Notes: generated by a model from the sequence alone, not told the origin. 64,000 nt of DNA from Sphingobacteriales bacterium 16-39-50 (GCA_002257025.1 NCHA01000002.1:186001-250000); one strand, 5' to 3'; shown: positions 9,273 through 18,023, counted from the stretch's first letter. A program made the numbers and translations.

Positions 9273-10238
9273 ATGATCATTATTACAGGCGCAGCTGGAT
9301 TTATCGGAAGTTGTTTGGTTCAAAAATTAAACGATGAAGGTTTTTATGACCTGGTGCTGGTGGATGATTTTTCCAGTGAGAACAAGAATAAAAATTTAGA
9401 GGGTAAACGCTATTCCAAACAGGTAGAAAGGGATGTTTTTTCGGATTGGCTGCGAGAAAACCATTTACATGTACAGTTTGTATTCCATATTGGGGCCCGT
9501 ACTGATACTACCGAAATGGATGTTAAGCTCTTCAATCGCTTGAACCTCAATTATACCAAAACCATCTGGAATATCTGTACCGAATTTGGCCTTCCACTTG
9601 TTTATGCATCTTCAGCTGCTACCTACGGATTAGGGGAGCAGGGTTATGATGATGATGAATCAAAAATTCCGATGCTGAAACCCCTGAACCCTTATGGTGA
9701 TTCCAAGAATGACTTCGATATATGGGCCTTGGAGCAGGAAAAGAAACCTTATTTCTGGGCAGGACTGAAGTTTTTCAATGTCTATGGCCCCAACGAATAT
9801 CATAAAGGACGCATGGCCTCCGTAATCTTCCATACTTTCAATCAGATTAAAAAAACAGGGGCTATGAAATTATTCGAGTCTCACAACCCGGGATTTAAAG
9901 ACGGCGAACAAATGCGTGATTTTGTTTACATCAAAGACGTAGTTAACGTTTTGTATTTCCTGATGCATCACCGTAAAGATTCGGGCATTTATAACCTGGG
10001 TACAGGTAAAGCAAGAACTTTTCTTGACCTTGCAACACAAACCTTCCATGCTATGGATACCCCGGTTTCCATCTCATTTGTTCCCACACCCGAGGACATC
10101 CGGGAAAAATATCAATATTTTACAGAGGCAAACATGGAGAAGTTAAGGTCAATTGGTTATAGCCTTGATTTTTATAGTCTGGAAAATGGTGTTCAGGATT
10201 ATGTGAAAAATTATCTGATACCAAACAGATATTTATAG
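9273..10238 (+). CDS. rfaD: ADP-L-glycero-D-manno-heptose 6-epimerase
   Basis: RfaD/HldD epimerises ADP-D-glycero-D-manno-heptose for the lipopolysaccharide inner core. The 321-residue extended SDR has the NAD(P)-binding IIITGAAGFIGSCLVQKL motif, the variant GARTDTTEMD, a serine-rich strand YASSAATYG, and the KFFNVYGPNEYHKG and GEQMRDFVYIKDV stretches typical of this epimerase. The catalytic Tyr lies in NPYGDSKNDFD, where Tyr and Lys are spaced as YxxxK. It follows mqnD on the same strand after 26 bases and may be co-transcribed, though the pathways are unrelated. Confidence 0.94.
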   Translation: MIIITGAAGFIGSCLVQKLNDEGFYDLVLVDDFSSENKNKNLEGKRYSKQVERDVFSDWLRENHLHVQFVFHIGARTDTTEMDVKLFNRLNLNYTKTIWNICTEFGLPLVYASSAATYGLGEQGYDDDESKIPMLKPLNPYGDSKNDFDIWALEQEKKPYFWAGLKFFNVYGPNEYHKGRMASVIFHTFNQIKKTGAMKLFESHNPGFKDGEQMRDFVYIKDVVNVLYFLMHHRKDSGIYNLGTGKARTFLDLATQTFHAMDTPVSISFVPTPEDIREKYQYFTEANMEKLRSIGYSLDFYSLENGVQDYVKNYLIPNRYL

Positions 10239-10273
10239 ATCTTCCCACAGATCGACCTGCCTGTCCGCATAGG

Positions 10274-11044
10274 TTAAGCGATCAATGTTTTAGGAAGCAT
10301 AAATAAAAAGGGTAATGCCTGATCATAATCCAGGTTTTCATATTCCAGCCCTAATGCCCTGATATTTTTGTAATAAAGCTGATGGTTCTGGTAATACATT
10401 TTTTCACTTTGTATAAACCAGGCTTTTGGACCTAGTTTCTCTGCCAGAAACCATTTCTCAAAAAGCCTTGCGCTTCTTCCGTTTCCATCGTTCCAGGGAT
10501 GAATTTTCACAAAAACCAAGTGAATCATCGAAGCATAAAAAAACGCCTCAGCAGTTGACATTGATTTATCCAGCAAGTATTTTATGTCTGTATAAAATTT
10601 TCTTATTTCAATGGATATGGCTTGCGGCTGTACGGCTAAATACTCAATTCTTCCATCATCGGTAGCCACATACATATTTTGCGTACGGTACTTACCCTGC
10701 CAGACATCCGCTACAATATGCTTACTCAATAATTTGTGGGCTTGCTTAACATTTTCCTCGTTAAGAAGATTAGATTGAGCAAATTGATAGGCCTCATACA
10801 AATCATCTATTTTTTTTGTGTAATCGGGCTGAAAAGAAATACCGTCTCTTTTGTGCTTGATGTAGCTATCTAGCTCTATGGTTTCACCTTCTATCTTACT
10901 GCTAAATACAGATGCCACCGAGGTATAAAAGCTAAAATTAGGCGTAGATAATTCAGCATCCTTCAATGTATTAAAAATTGAGTCAATGCCTTTAGGCAAT
11001 TCCTGTAAATAATGCTGAAGCAATGATGTACTTATTATTTCCAT
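10274..11044 (-). CDS. Fic-domain protein with N-terminal inhibitory helix
   Basis: Fic proteins usually transfer AMP from ATP to a Ser, Thr or Tyr of a target protein. The 256-residue protein has the core motif HPWNDGNGRSAR (His182 to Arg193), matching HxFx(D/E)GNGRxxR except for Trp in the Phe position. An inhibitory motif of the form (S/T)xxxE(G/N) is visible N-terminally as SSKIEG (Ser48, Glu52, Gly53), so this would be a class II, intramolecularly restrained Fic protein. No Fic-specific antitoxin of the VbhA kind is evident; a 32-codon ORF lies 33 bases upstream. Its target is unknown. Chromosomal Fic proteins of this type are common in Bacteroidota and are often horizontally distributed. 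Confidence 0.92.
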   Translation of the reverse strand: MEIISTSLLQHYLQELPKGIDSIFNTLKDAELSTPNFSFYTSVASVFSSKIEGETIELDSYIKHKRDGISFQPDYTKKIDDLYEAYQFAQSNLLNEENVKQAHKLLSKHIVADVWQGKYRTQNMYVATDDGRIEYLAVQPQAISIEIRKFYTDIKYLLDKSMSTAEAFFYASMIHLVFVKIHPWNDGNGRSARLFEKWFLAEKLGPKAWFIQSEKMYYQNHQLYYKNIRALGLEYENLDYDQALPFLFMLPKTLIA

Positions 11045-11077
11045 TATGAATTATCTATCCCATCAAACAGGTATTTT

Positions 11078-11176
11078 TTATTCTTTAATCTCAAATTTCC
11101 TTAATAATTCAAGATATTCTGCTGTAAATGGTCTTTCTGATGGTATCTTTTTTGTTTTCAGTTTATTTACATCCAT
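11078..11176 (-). other. Small ORF (32 codons) upstream of the Fic gene, uncertain
   Basis: An ATG at 11174-11176 opens a 32-residue frame ending at 11078, followed after 33 bases by the Fic start. The frame is open for a further 15 codons upstream without an ATG. The ending (PFTAEYLELLRKFEIKE) resembles in style the C-terminal helix of REP-associated Y1 transposases, so it may be a degraded gene end. It could equally be a small Fic companion or chance. No function is assigned. Confidence 0.25.
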
Positions 11177-11222
11177 AACACCTTGCCAATTTGTTTGGCT
11201 TAATTTAAAGATAAAGAATGAT

Positions 11223-12452
11223 CTATAAGTCCTCCCTCAGATCCACCGTATTTTTCACACTTAAACGCGAAGAAATACCCGAGGCGATCACAGAAACTGT
11301 CAATACCGTAACAAAGACGAGAACAAAGTCAGATAATTTGATCCCTACCGGATAATGATCAATGATCAGGTTGGTACCAGCCATTGCAATAAAGCCAAAT
11401 TTCTGTTGTAAAAGAATAAAAACCAATCCGGCGGCCATTCCAAGGATACATCCCAGCATTGATATCATCATACCTTCAATAAAGAAGATTCCTCTGATCA
11501 ATTGTCTGTTTGCACCAAGGCTGCTCAAGATTGCTATGTCTTTCCGTTTATCAATTACCAGCATAGTTAAGGAGCCGATAATATTGAAGATCGCAATGAT
11601 CAGCACAAAGGTGAGTATCAGAAAAATAGCCCATTTTTCGGAATTCAGGATTTTGTAGAGCAATTCATTCTGCTGACTCCGATTTTTGACGACAAAATTC
11701 TTTCCCAGCAAGTTCTTTATTTCATCATGAAGTTCATCTACATCTGTACCTGGCACTGTATTAATCTCAATAAAAGAGATTAATTTCTCCTCATCAAGCA
11801 GAGTACGGGCAAACTGAATCGGTACAATGACCATATTATCGAACTCCTGCTGTACCGTGAAAACTCCAGAAGGATAAATAGAACGAACATTAAATTCATC
11901 AGCAGGATTTATGGAATTTGAGGCCCCTTTTTTAGGAGAATAAATATCAAGGGTTTGAAACTCGTTATTGAGATTTACCGATAAAGAATTTTGTAGGCCC
12001 GAACCGATTACAGCCATATCCCGCCCAATATGATGGAGCGAAAAACTGCCACTGGAAATAACCGAATCGAGACCGGATCTGTTTTTCATAAAACCTTCGC
12101 TAACTCCCTTTATGAGAGCAATCGACTGGCTATCACCATACCTCACTAATGCTTTTTCTTCTAAAACTTCGGTATAATTAAGAAATCGTTTGTCATTTTT
12201 CAGATTTATAAAACGGCTATCTGAAGGATCGAATGTTTTCCCTTCTGCAGGCTCTATTCTTAGTTCCGGACTAAAGGTATTGTACATGGTAAGTACAATA
12301 TTTTCAAATCCATTGAAAACCGAAAGGATAATGATCAATGCGGCACTTCCTACAAATACCCCAAGCATTGAGATCCCTGAAATGAAGTTTATCGCATTGA
12401 CAGATTTCTTCGAGAACAAATATCTTTTGGCGATATAGTAAGATGTGTTCAC
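11223..12452 (-). CDS. FtsX/LolC-E-type ABC transporter permease
   Basis: The 409-residue protein has the architecture of lipoprotein-releasing permeases: an N-terminal helix after YYIAKRYLFSKKSVNAINFIS (family start), a large periplasmic MacB-like domain (about residues 50-265), then three helices in the FtsX domain (about 275-300, 325-350, 375-395). LTMLVIDKRKDIAILSSLGA is the conserved FtsX coupling segment. LolC/E homologues extract lipoproteins from the inner membrane with a LolD ATPase, which is not encoded nearby. It follows the metallo-hydrolase gene by 17 bases on the same strand, so the two are probably one transcript. Confidence 0.88.
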   Translation of the reverse strand: MNTSYYIAKRYLFSKKSVNAINFISGISMLGVFVGSAALIIILSVFNGFENIVLTMYNTFSPELRIEPAEGKTFDPSDSRFINLKNDKRFLNYTEVLEEKALVRYGDSQSIALIKGVSEGFMKNRSGLDSVISSGSFSLHHIGRDMAVIGSGLQNSLSVNLNNEFQTLDIYSPKKGASNSINPADEFNVRSIYPSGVFTVQQEFDNMVIVPIQFARTLLDEEKLISFIEINTVPGTDVDELHDEIKNLLGKNFVVKNRSQQNELLYKILNSEKWAIFLILTFVLIIAIFNIIGSLTMLVIDKRKDIAILSSLGANRQLIRGIFFIEGMMISMLGCILGMAAGLVFILLQQKFGFIAMAGTNLIIDHYPVGIKLSDFVLVFVTVLTVSVIASGISSRLSVKNTVDLREDL

Positions 12453-12469
12453 CTTTTTTAACCCTCAGT

Positions 12470-13108
12470 TTAGCTTAAAAAAGGATTGAATTGCTTTTCA
12501 AATCCAATACTTGTTGCAGGTCCATGCCCGGGGTAAACCCTGGTTTCATCAGGCAGGCTGAATAATTTCTCACGTATATTTTTGATGAGCAGATCATAGT
12601 TCCCACCGGGCAGATCCGTTCGCCCGATACTGCGGTAGAACAAAACATCACCCCCAATTAAAAAATTTTCTTCCTTGTTATAAAAACAAAGATGTGCAGG
12701 TGAATGACCGGGCGAAAAAATCAGTTCAAGCTCAGTTTCACCAAATTTCACCGTTCCGCTTTCAGATAAATAGATCTGAGGTAAAGGAGAAACTTCGTAA
12801 CGAATTCCCATTTGGGGAGCATAAGAAACGATAGAATTCAATACCATTTCCTCTCCTTTATGAAATTGGGGAAATAAGCCATAAGTATCATAAATGAACT
12901 TATTCCCGAGTACATGATCGATATGGCAATGGGTATTCAGCAATAAAACCGGTTTCAGATTATTCTCAGCAATATATTTCAGAAATGCATTCTGTTCTTC
13001 ACCTGTATACATGCCGGGATCAATGATCACGCATTCCAGTGTATCATCATGAAGGATATAGGTATTTTCCTGGTAAGGATTAAAAGCAAAGGATTTAATC
13101 TGGATCAT
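12470..13108 (-). CDS. Metallo-beta-lactamase-fold hydrolase (glyoxalase II-like)
   Basis: The 212-residue protein carries the metal-binding signature THCHIDHVLGN (HxHxDH), a second histidine in FSPGHSPAHLCF, the metal-bridging Asp in GGDVLFYRSIGRTDLPGG, and a final His in YPGHGPATSIG. This set of motifs is that of small MBL-fold hydrolases of the glyoxalase II-like group, which cleave thioesters or related substrates. It is cytoplasmic, with no signal peptide. The actual substrate cannot be read from the sequence. It is the first gene of the pair with the FtsX-type permease. Confidence 0.9.
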   Translation of the reverse strand: MIQIKSFAFNPYQENTYILHDDTLECVIIDPGMYTGEEQNAFLKYIAENNLKPVLLLNTHCHIDHVLGNKFIYDTYGLFPQFHKGEEMVLNSIVSYAPQMGIRYEVSPLPQIYLSESGTVKFGETELELIFSPGHSPAHLCFYNKEENFLIGGDVLFYRSIGRTDLPGGNYDLLIKNIREKLFSLPDETRVYPGHGPATSIGFEKQFNPFLS

Positions 13109-13208
13109 AATTGCAAAAGTACCAAATTATGAATAGGCTTAAGCCGAAATTGGATTGAAATTTCATCATTAGAGCTAAACCCCATCCTTAATTCCCCATT
13201 CCCTTAAT

Positions 13209-13696
13209 CACTGTTGTCCGGGGAAAGTTTTTATTAAGGTTTAGCCCGGCGGCAGAATTGAAACTCTTACCATATTTAGGAAAGAGGGTATTCTATTAAT
13301 GCTTGTGTTATTTTAATCTCGGGTATAGGCGTATCGCTCAATAGGGCCCGCCTTTAGGCGGGTTGAAATCAGCGTGATTCGATTCGGGCCAGTCCGAACG
13401 GAGTTCATCCGGGCGGGCTTCAGCCCCACATATAGCAGGTTAGAAAATAAGGTAAACCGGTGCTTCAGCGCCGACAACATTTAATCGGGCTGAAGCCCGA
13501 TGCGGGTGTTCCGGTATAAACGGATTATTTGGGGCTGAAGCCTGGAATATACCCCTTGTATACCCCGATTAAAAGCGGGGCCTATTGAGCGGTGCGCTAA
13601 CAGCGGGGCTTGCTTTTTGAAATCAGGAAATAAAATCGTTCACGATACTTTTTAAAAGGATATTTTTAAACATTTTATTTTTACCGGACAACAGTG
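13209..13696. mobile_element. Non-autonomous transposable element (MITE), 488 bp
   Basis: The element starts with CACTGTTGTCCGG (13209-13221) and ends with its exact reverse complement CCGGACAACAGTG (13684-13696), a perfect 13-bp terminal inverted repeat. It is flanked by a perfect 10-bp direct repeat TTCCCTTAAT (13199-13208 and 13697-13706), which is the expected target-site duplication. No transposase frame exists inside. The interior contains GC-rich hairpins, including CCCGCC/GGCGGG around a TTTA loop near 13348-13363 and TCGGGCTGAAGCCCGA near 13485-13500, plus a second imperfect inverted pair (GCTCAATAGG near 13336 and CCTATTGAGC near 13581). The 10-bp duplication fits mobilisation by an IS4-type transposase, an inference only. 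Confidence 0.85.
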
Positions 13697-13732
13697 TTCC
13701 CTTAATGTACTAATTTAAAGAGAACCCGCTTC

Positions 13733-14013
13733 TAACCTATATTTTACTCACAGATTTCTTGAGGCTTTGCTTCAATCTATGTGAATTACAATCTATGTTT
13801 CCTTTAAAACATAATAAAACTCAAACTATGTGGTTAAATATTAATCTTTAATGTGAACTCGACATAATATGTTAAAAACCACATACCTGCCTGCCGGCAG
13901 CAGGGAAACATAGCATTTTATAGCTTCTAAGCTATGTGGTTAAATCTTAATCTTTTGAAAGTTTAATCGAACTCACGTTAATCTTTTGATAGTTTAATCA
14001 AACTCAGGTTAAT
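13733..14013 (-). repeat. ACCACATAG palindromic repeat, nested copies
   Basis: A full short copy (about 13850-13980) has inverted ends AATGTGAACTCGA and TCGAACTCACGTTA. It contains the shared core (CTATGTGG, GGAAACATAG, CTATAAAATGCTATG and GCCGGCAG) seen in the copies at 22361 and 24448, in the opposite orientation. A partial second copy abuts it on the left (13733-13849), and a duplicated end-like piece follows on the right (13981-14013). The region is non-coding. Confidence 0.75.
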
Positions 14014-14662
14014 TTACACTAAGTCAAATTAAAATCATTAACAAAGAAATAGAAAAACAAGCAGTGAAAAGCAATTTGTAAAAGGATATTTTGATAAAAT
14101 AAATTGTAGAAATTGAAGTTCATCCCGGAACTGGAAACCTGAAGCAGAATAAGACTAAATTTGATGTGTTTGTGCTTCGCGTGACTAATTGGTCATGCGA
14201 TAGGAGAACTGCTAAAGAAAGGGCTTATTTTAGCTGATATTAGAAAATTATATCCTTATTCACTCCTGATTATTTATTACAAAGTATTTTTGTCTTCGTT
14301 TGAGCCATCCCGGGACTTAGAAGGGCCCTTGGAGGTGATTTGTTGGGCGATTATTAGGCGGAAAGTGCCAAAAATGAATTTTTTGCCCAACAAGAGGCCA
14401 AGAAGGGCTTAACAAATCCACATTTTTGTACTATTTTATGATTTGGTATAAAAATGCGGTTTAATCCATTAAGAAAAACGTGGTTATATTCCGGTTTTTC
14501 ATTCTTAAAATCTAAAAATTCGGTAAACTATTTTGGCGGGATTTACTATAAAGAATTATATAACAACAACATTTTATACACTTAGTACCTTCTATTTTTC
14601 AGATCGGACCCACAAATACAATTTGAGTACTGCACAATGTCAGGCCTGTAAATCATCAAGGA
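14014..14662. other. Gene-free stretch before the M20 peptidase
   Basis: I see no credible coding frame here. The only structured element is the long hairpin at 14325-14408. The remainder is AT-rich with no recognised tRNA, promoter pair or transposon end. It lies downstream of the M20 peptidase gene, whose stop is at 14663, so part of it may be that gene's 3' untranslated region. Confidence 0.6.
14325..14408. repeat. 84-nt symmetric long hairpin
   Basis: Outer arms GCCCTT (14325-14330) and AAGGGC (14403-14408) enclose inner arms TTGTTGGGC (14340-14348) and GCCCAACAA (14385-14393). The unpaired segments between the arms are nine bases on each side, so the structure is symmetric. The apical region contains GGC/GCC that can add a short third stem. 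It could be a structured RNA, a MITE remnant or a distant terminator; the sequence does not decide. Confidence 0.55.
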
Positions 14663-15964
14663 TTAATTGAGTGCCGGGTTCTGACGACTTAATCTGTAAA
14701 TCATAAGTGCAGCCCGCTGTATAAGCAGAGGAAGCTCCTTCAGATTGATTAATTCACCCGGTTTATGTGCACCACTTCCGGAAGCACCCATACCATCAAG
14801 ACTATCTACATATTTTGCAATATCAGAAATATCGCCCGCCCCGCGGGCACCGGGATCTCCTGCTTTTGTAGCGCCTATACCCATATCCTGAGTAATCCGG
14901 TCGAGATATTTAACAAGATTATAGTTTCCTTCAGTAGGTTCCATTGCAGGCAGGCCGTCAGTAAATGAAATGTTGGCAGAAGTCCCATTAAGACTTTGGG
15001 ATACAATAGCTTTCATCCTTTCTCTTGCCCTATCTCTCTGAACTTCCGAAATGAAACGAAGATCTCCTGCCACAAAAGTGATTGGTGAGATTATGTTGGT
15101 TTTACCAATAGCTTCCATCCTTGCATTTGCGGGATCAAGCCGGATCTCTGAACCACCACTGATCAAACCCGCATTAAAAGTGAGGTATTTCTCATCCTTA
15201 AGTTCAGTTCTGAATTCATTAATGATACGGGCAGCCTCATAAATAGCGCCATAGCCTGCACTTTCACTGAATATCCCTGCCGAATGGCCCGTTTTTGCTG
15301 TAACATTTAATGTCCAGCCACCGATACCTCTTCTGGCTACTGCAACAGTATTTAAGCCCTGTGCTCCTTCAAAGCCTAAAGCGATATCTGTTGTTTTTGC
15401 ACGTTCAATGAAATCCTTTCTTGCTACCGCATGCGGAGAACCTGAGCTTTCCTCATCACCTGTAAAATAGGCGATAATCTGTGTATTCTTTAAGAAGCCG
15501 AGTTCATTCAATGCTTTTAACGCAGATATCATAACCACGTTACCACCCTTCATATCATTTACTCCCTGTCCGGTTGCAGTAGAATCGTTCAGTTTCTGAT
15601 AGGGACTGAATTCCATATCCAACTCAAATACTGTATCAAGATGACCAATGAGAAAAAGACGCTTACCCTGACTGCCTTTACGGCTGGCAACCAGATGGCC
15701 CGCACGACGTAATGAATCAGGTAAATCAACCCACTCTGTAGTAAAACCAAGCTTATCAAACTCCCTGCGGTAAACCGCGCCAACTTTTCTGACCCCATCT
15801 ACATTCAGCGTGCCGCTGTTGATATTGACTGATTCAATCAGCAATTCTTCAGCTTCCCCATGATGGGCCTTTAGATAATCGATAATCTTCTTTTCATCAG
15901 GGCTTAGCTGAGCTGAGGCACTGTGTGTGATGATAAGCAGGAGGAACAAATAAAACGCTTTCAT
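14663..15964 (-). CDS. Exported M20-family metallopeptidase (glutamate carboxypeptidase-like)
   Basis: The 433-residue protein starts with a signal peptide ending near SASA-QL (about residue 19), so it is exported to the periplasm. The M20 two-metal site is visible: LIGHLDTVF (His and Asp), GVNDMKGGN (bridging Asp), GDEESSG (catalytic and metal Glu), and the C-terminal GAHKPGELI His. An M20 dimerisation domain lies between about 200 and 320. The family includes carboxypeptidase G2 and various aminoacyl hydrolases; the substrate here is unknown. The gene stands alone, with repeat-rich sequence on both sides. Confidence 0.9.
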   Translation of the reverse strand: MKAFYLFLLLIITHSASAQLSPDEKKIIDYLKAHHGEAEELLIESVNINSGTLNVDGVRKVGAVYRREFDKLGFTTEWVDLPDSLRRAGHLVASRKGSQGKRLFLIGHLDTVFELDMEFSPYQKLNDSTATGQGVNDMKGGNVVMISALKALNELGFLKNTQIIAYFTGDEESSGSPHAVARKDFIERAKTTDIALGFEGAQGLNTVAVARRGIGGWTLNVTAKTGHSAGIFSESAGYGAIYEAARIINEFRTELKDEKYLTFNAGLISGGSEIRLDPANARMEAIGKTNIISPITFVAGDLRFISEVQRDRARERMKAIVSQSLNGTSANISFTDGLPAMEPTEGNYNLVKYLDRITQDMGIGATKAGDPGARGAGDISDIAKYVDSLDGMGASGSGAHKPGELINLKELPLLIQRAALMIYRLSRQNPALN

Positions 15965-16150
15965 GGATTTTCAATTAGTTGGTAAAAGCCAAACAGCTAA
16001 GATAATTGTTAGATTGAATCTTTCACATCCTTTGGATGTATTTGTACAGAAACAATAATAATGATTCCATAATAGTAGTAGGTTACAGGGTAAAGTGTTT
16101 AAAGGCGATATTGTCATTGCTAAAAACTATTTTAACCTGAGTCGATATAA

Positions 16151-16553
16151 TAAGGGTAAAAAATACGGTTATAATTGGTCTGATGAGAATCTGGAGTCCT
16201 TACAATTGATTTTTGGAAACCAATGCTTGTGTATTATAGGCTGGTTTAGCCCTTTCCTCCGGAGTATTTCCGGCAAGAAATCACGTTCTATTTCAAATTA
16301 CGAATAGCCGGAAGATACCTCCTGCGGCAAGGTTTATTTTACCCGGAGCTGTATTTCATCGGGAAGAACAGCCCGGAAAAAGGACCATTTGCCATTTGAA
16401 ATAAACCCGGGTGGCAGCTGTAGATTTTTGCCGGGCAGATTTTTATATTATAAGAGAATTTATAGGCAAAAACTACGGCAGAACACGGGACTGCTGGAAC
16501 CGAAGAATCACAGACATTGCTTTCTAAAACAAAAGAAAATATTCAACCTAAAT
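16151..16553 (+). repeat. Dispersed ~400-bp non-coding repeat, copy A
   Basis: About 400 bp here align over their whole length with 46936-47342. Landmarks shared in the same order are AAATACGGTTATAATTG, CCCTTTCCTCCGGAGTATTT, AATTACGAATAGCCGGAAGA, GGACCATTTGCCATTT and GCAGAACACGGG. Differences are scattered substitutions and small indels, and all frames carry stops or differ in frame between copies, so it is not a conserved gene. No terminal inverted repeats were found. The copy sits between the M20 peptidase and gldD; the rest of this 650-bp gap holds nothing I recognise. Confidence 0.8.
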
Positions 16554-16613
16554 AGTCATGCAAGATTTTATATTGATCTCAGGTTAACTTATTTTCTAAA
16601 AAAAAATAGCTGT

Positions 16614-17195
16614 TCAGTTTCTCCATTTAAAAGTTTTAATCATCTGGTCTATGTCCTTTTTAACAAAATCCAAAACCGGCTGTATTGAATCGAGCCTTGG
16701 CTGTTCATTGAAATAAAGAGCTCCCCGAAGATAGTTTTTTGTACTGTCGGTCAGAAAAAACTGAACAGAAGAAGCCGTATTTCCATCAATGGAATAATAA
16801 ATCCCATAAACCTTTTCCTTGGGATAAGAGATTATTCCCTCATCTATTGCAGTAGCCTTTACAGTATGTTTAAATGCAAATGTCCTGGCATCTTCGGTAA
16901 GCTGATTAAATTCGGCAGCAGAGGAGATCGGCTGATAACTCAAATGGATTCGTCCATTGAATTGCGGATAATTAACATTTAGCCAGCAAGGTTTAGAATC
17001 CCTGCTGCTATCCGGCTGAACTTGTGCATATTCCGGGAAATCAAAGGTATAGGGACAATCGCCTGAATAAGTCTGGTATTTTTTTTCAGGAAATTCAATT
17101 CTGAAATAGGCTCTTGGTTTGGGAGAATATTCCGCACCGCAAGATATAAAGAGGAAGGCAATCAAAAGAAAATGATATGAAAAGCGTGTTTTCAT
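16614..17195 (-). CDS. gldD: Gliding motility lipoprotein GldD
   Basis: The 193-residue protein has a lipoprotein signal with lipobox FISC (Cys19). It is followed by the family pattern PKPRAYFRIEFPEKKY, the CPYTFDFPEY segment, and CWLNVNYPQFNGRIHLSYQPI. GldD is an envelope lipoprotein required for gliding motility in flavobacteria and is conserved in many Bacteroidota that have the type IX secretion system, including non-gliders. Its start overlaps the aroE stop by one base (TGATG), so the two are coupled. Seeing gldD implies the genome carries other gld genes elsewhere; none is in this window. Confidence 0.93.
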   Translation of the reverse strand: MKTRFSYHFLLIAFLFISCGAEYSPKPRAYFRIEFPEKKYQTYSGDCPYTFDFPEYAQVQPDSSRDSKPCWLNVNYPQFNGRIHLSYQPISSAAEFNQLTEDARTFAFKHTVKATAIDEGIISYPKEKVYGIYYSIDGNTASSVQFFLTDSTKNYLRGALYFNEQPRLDSIQPVLDFVKKDIDQMIKTFKWRN

Positions 17196-17974
17196 CAGCT
17201 ATTCCATATTTCCCAGGATTTTTCTGCCTGCATATGCAGCATTTCCATTCCATTCTTAATTGCGGCACCTTTGGCTTTTCCCCGCTTAAGAAATTCGGTT
17301 TCTGCAGGATTATAAACCAGATCATAAAGCAGGTGTTTGCTACTCAGCAATTCGTAAGGTATATCCGGACATTCTTCAATATTGGGAGCGGTTCCGAGGG
17401 GAGTTGTATTTATAATCAGCAGATGTTCATTCATAATATCTGCTGTCAATTTCTTATAACTTAGCTGCTTCCGGATGTTTCTTCTTGAAACTAAACGATA
17501 AGAAATTCCCAGCTTTTCGAGCACATAAGCTACTGCCCTCGATGCTCCTCCCGTTCCAAGAACCAGAGCCTTTTGGTGATGCTTCTTTAATAATGGTTTC
17601 AAAGATTCTTCAAAAGCATATGCATCTGTATTATAACCTTCAAGTCTGACATTCATAGAAGAAAGCTCCCCGCTGAAAAATGCCTCAACCGGCTGATGAT
17701 TTACAATTTTTATACAGTTTACAGCATCAATCTCCTTTGCTGCAGGATCAATCCTATCCAGATAATACATAACCCCAATCTTATGGGGAACCGTAACATT
17801 TAATCCGCATAGACCGGGAATACTTTTTATGAGATCAGTTAGATCACTTAGATTAGGAAGTGGGTACAATTCATACTGATGGTTATCTAGTCCTTCATTT
17901 TCAAATTTTTCGGTAAAAAATTTCTTTGAGAAAGAATGTGTCAGCGGATAACCTATCAGACCGTATTTTTTCAT
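17195..17974 (-). CDS. aroE: Shikimate dehydrogenase
   Basis: AroE reduces 3-dehydroshikimate to shikimate with NADPH in aromatic amino-acid synthesis. The 259-residue protein has the substrate-binding LTHSFSKKFF motif, NVTVPHK with the catalytic Lys, NTDAYAFEESL, and the nucleotide-binding LGTGGASRAVAYVL loop followed by VSRR, an NADPH-type arginine pair. Catalytic Asp is in YNTDA. It is the upstream partner of gldD with a one-base overlap. Upstream lies the ComA homologue, 49 bases away on the same strand, so these three may form one transcript. Confidence 0.95.
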   Translation of the reverse strand: MKKYGLIGYPLTHSFSKKFFTEKFENEGLDNHQYELYPLPNLSDLTDLIKSIPGLCGLNVTVPHKIGVMYYLDRIDPAAKEIDAVNCIKIVNHQPVEAFFSGELSSMNVRLEGYNTDAYAFEESLKPLLKKHHQKALVLGTGGASRAVAYVLEKLGISYRLVSRRNIRKQLSYKKLTADIMNEHLLIINTTPLGTAPNIEECPDIPYELLSSKHLLYDLVYNPAETEFLKRGKAKGAAIKNGMEMLHMQAEKSWEIWNS

Positions 17975-18023
17975 GCTAAATTAAATTGATGGCTGGCATT
18001 ATCAATTTTATAAACACCTGAGC

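Noticed and set aside
16389..16688. Frames of about 60-100 codons inside the dispersed repeats (also 47016-47210)
   Set aside because: The same DNA in the other copy has stops and frame changes at the homologous places, so the frames are not conserved.
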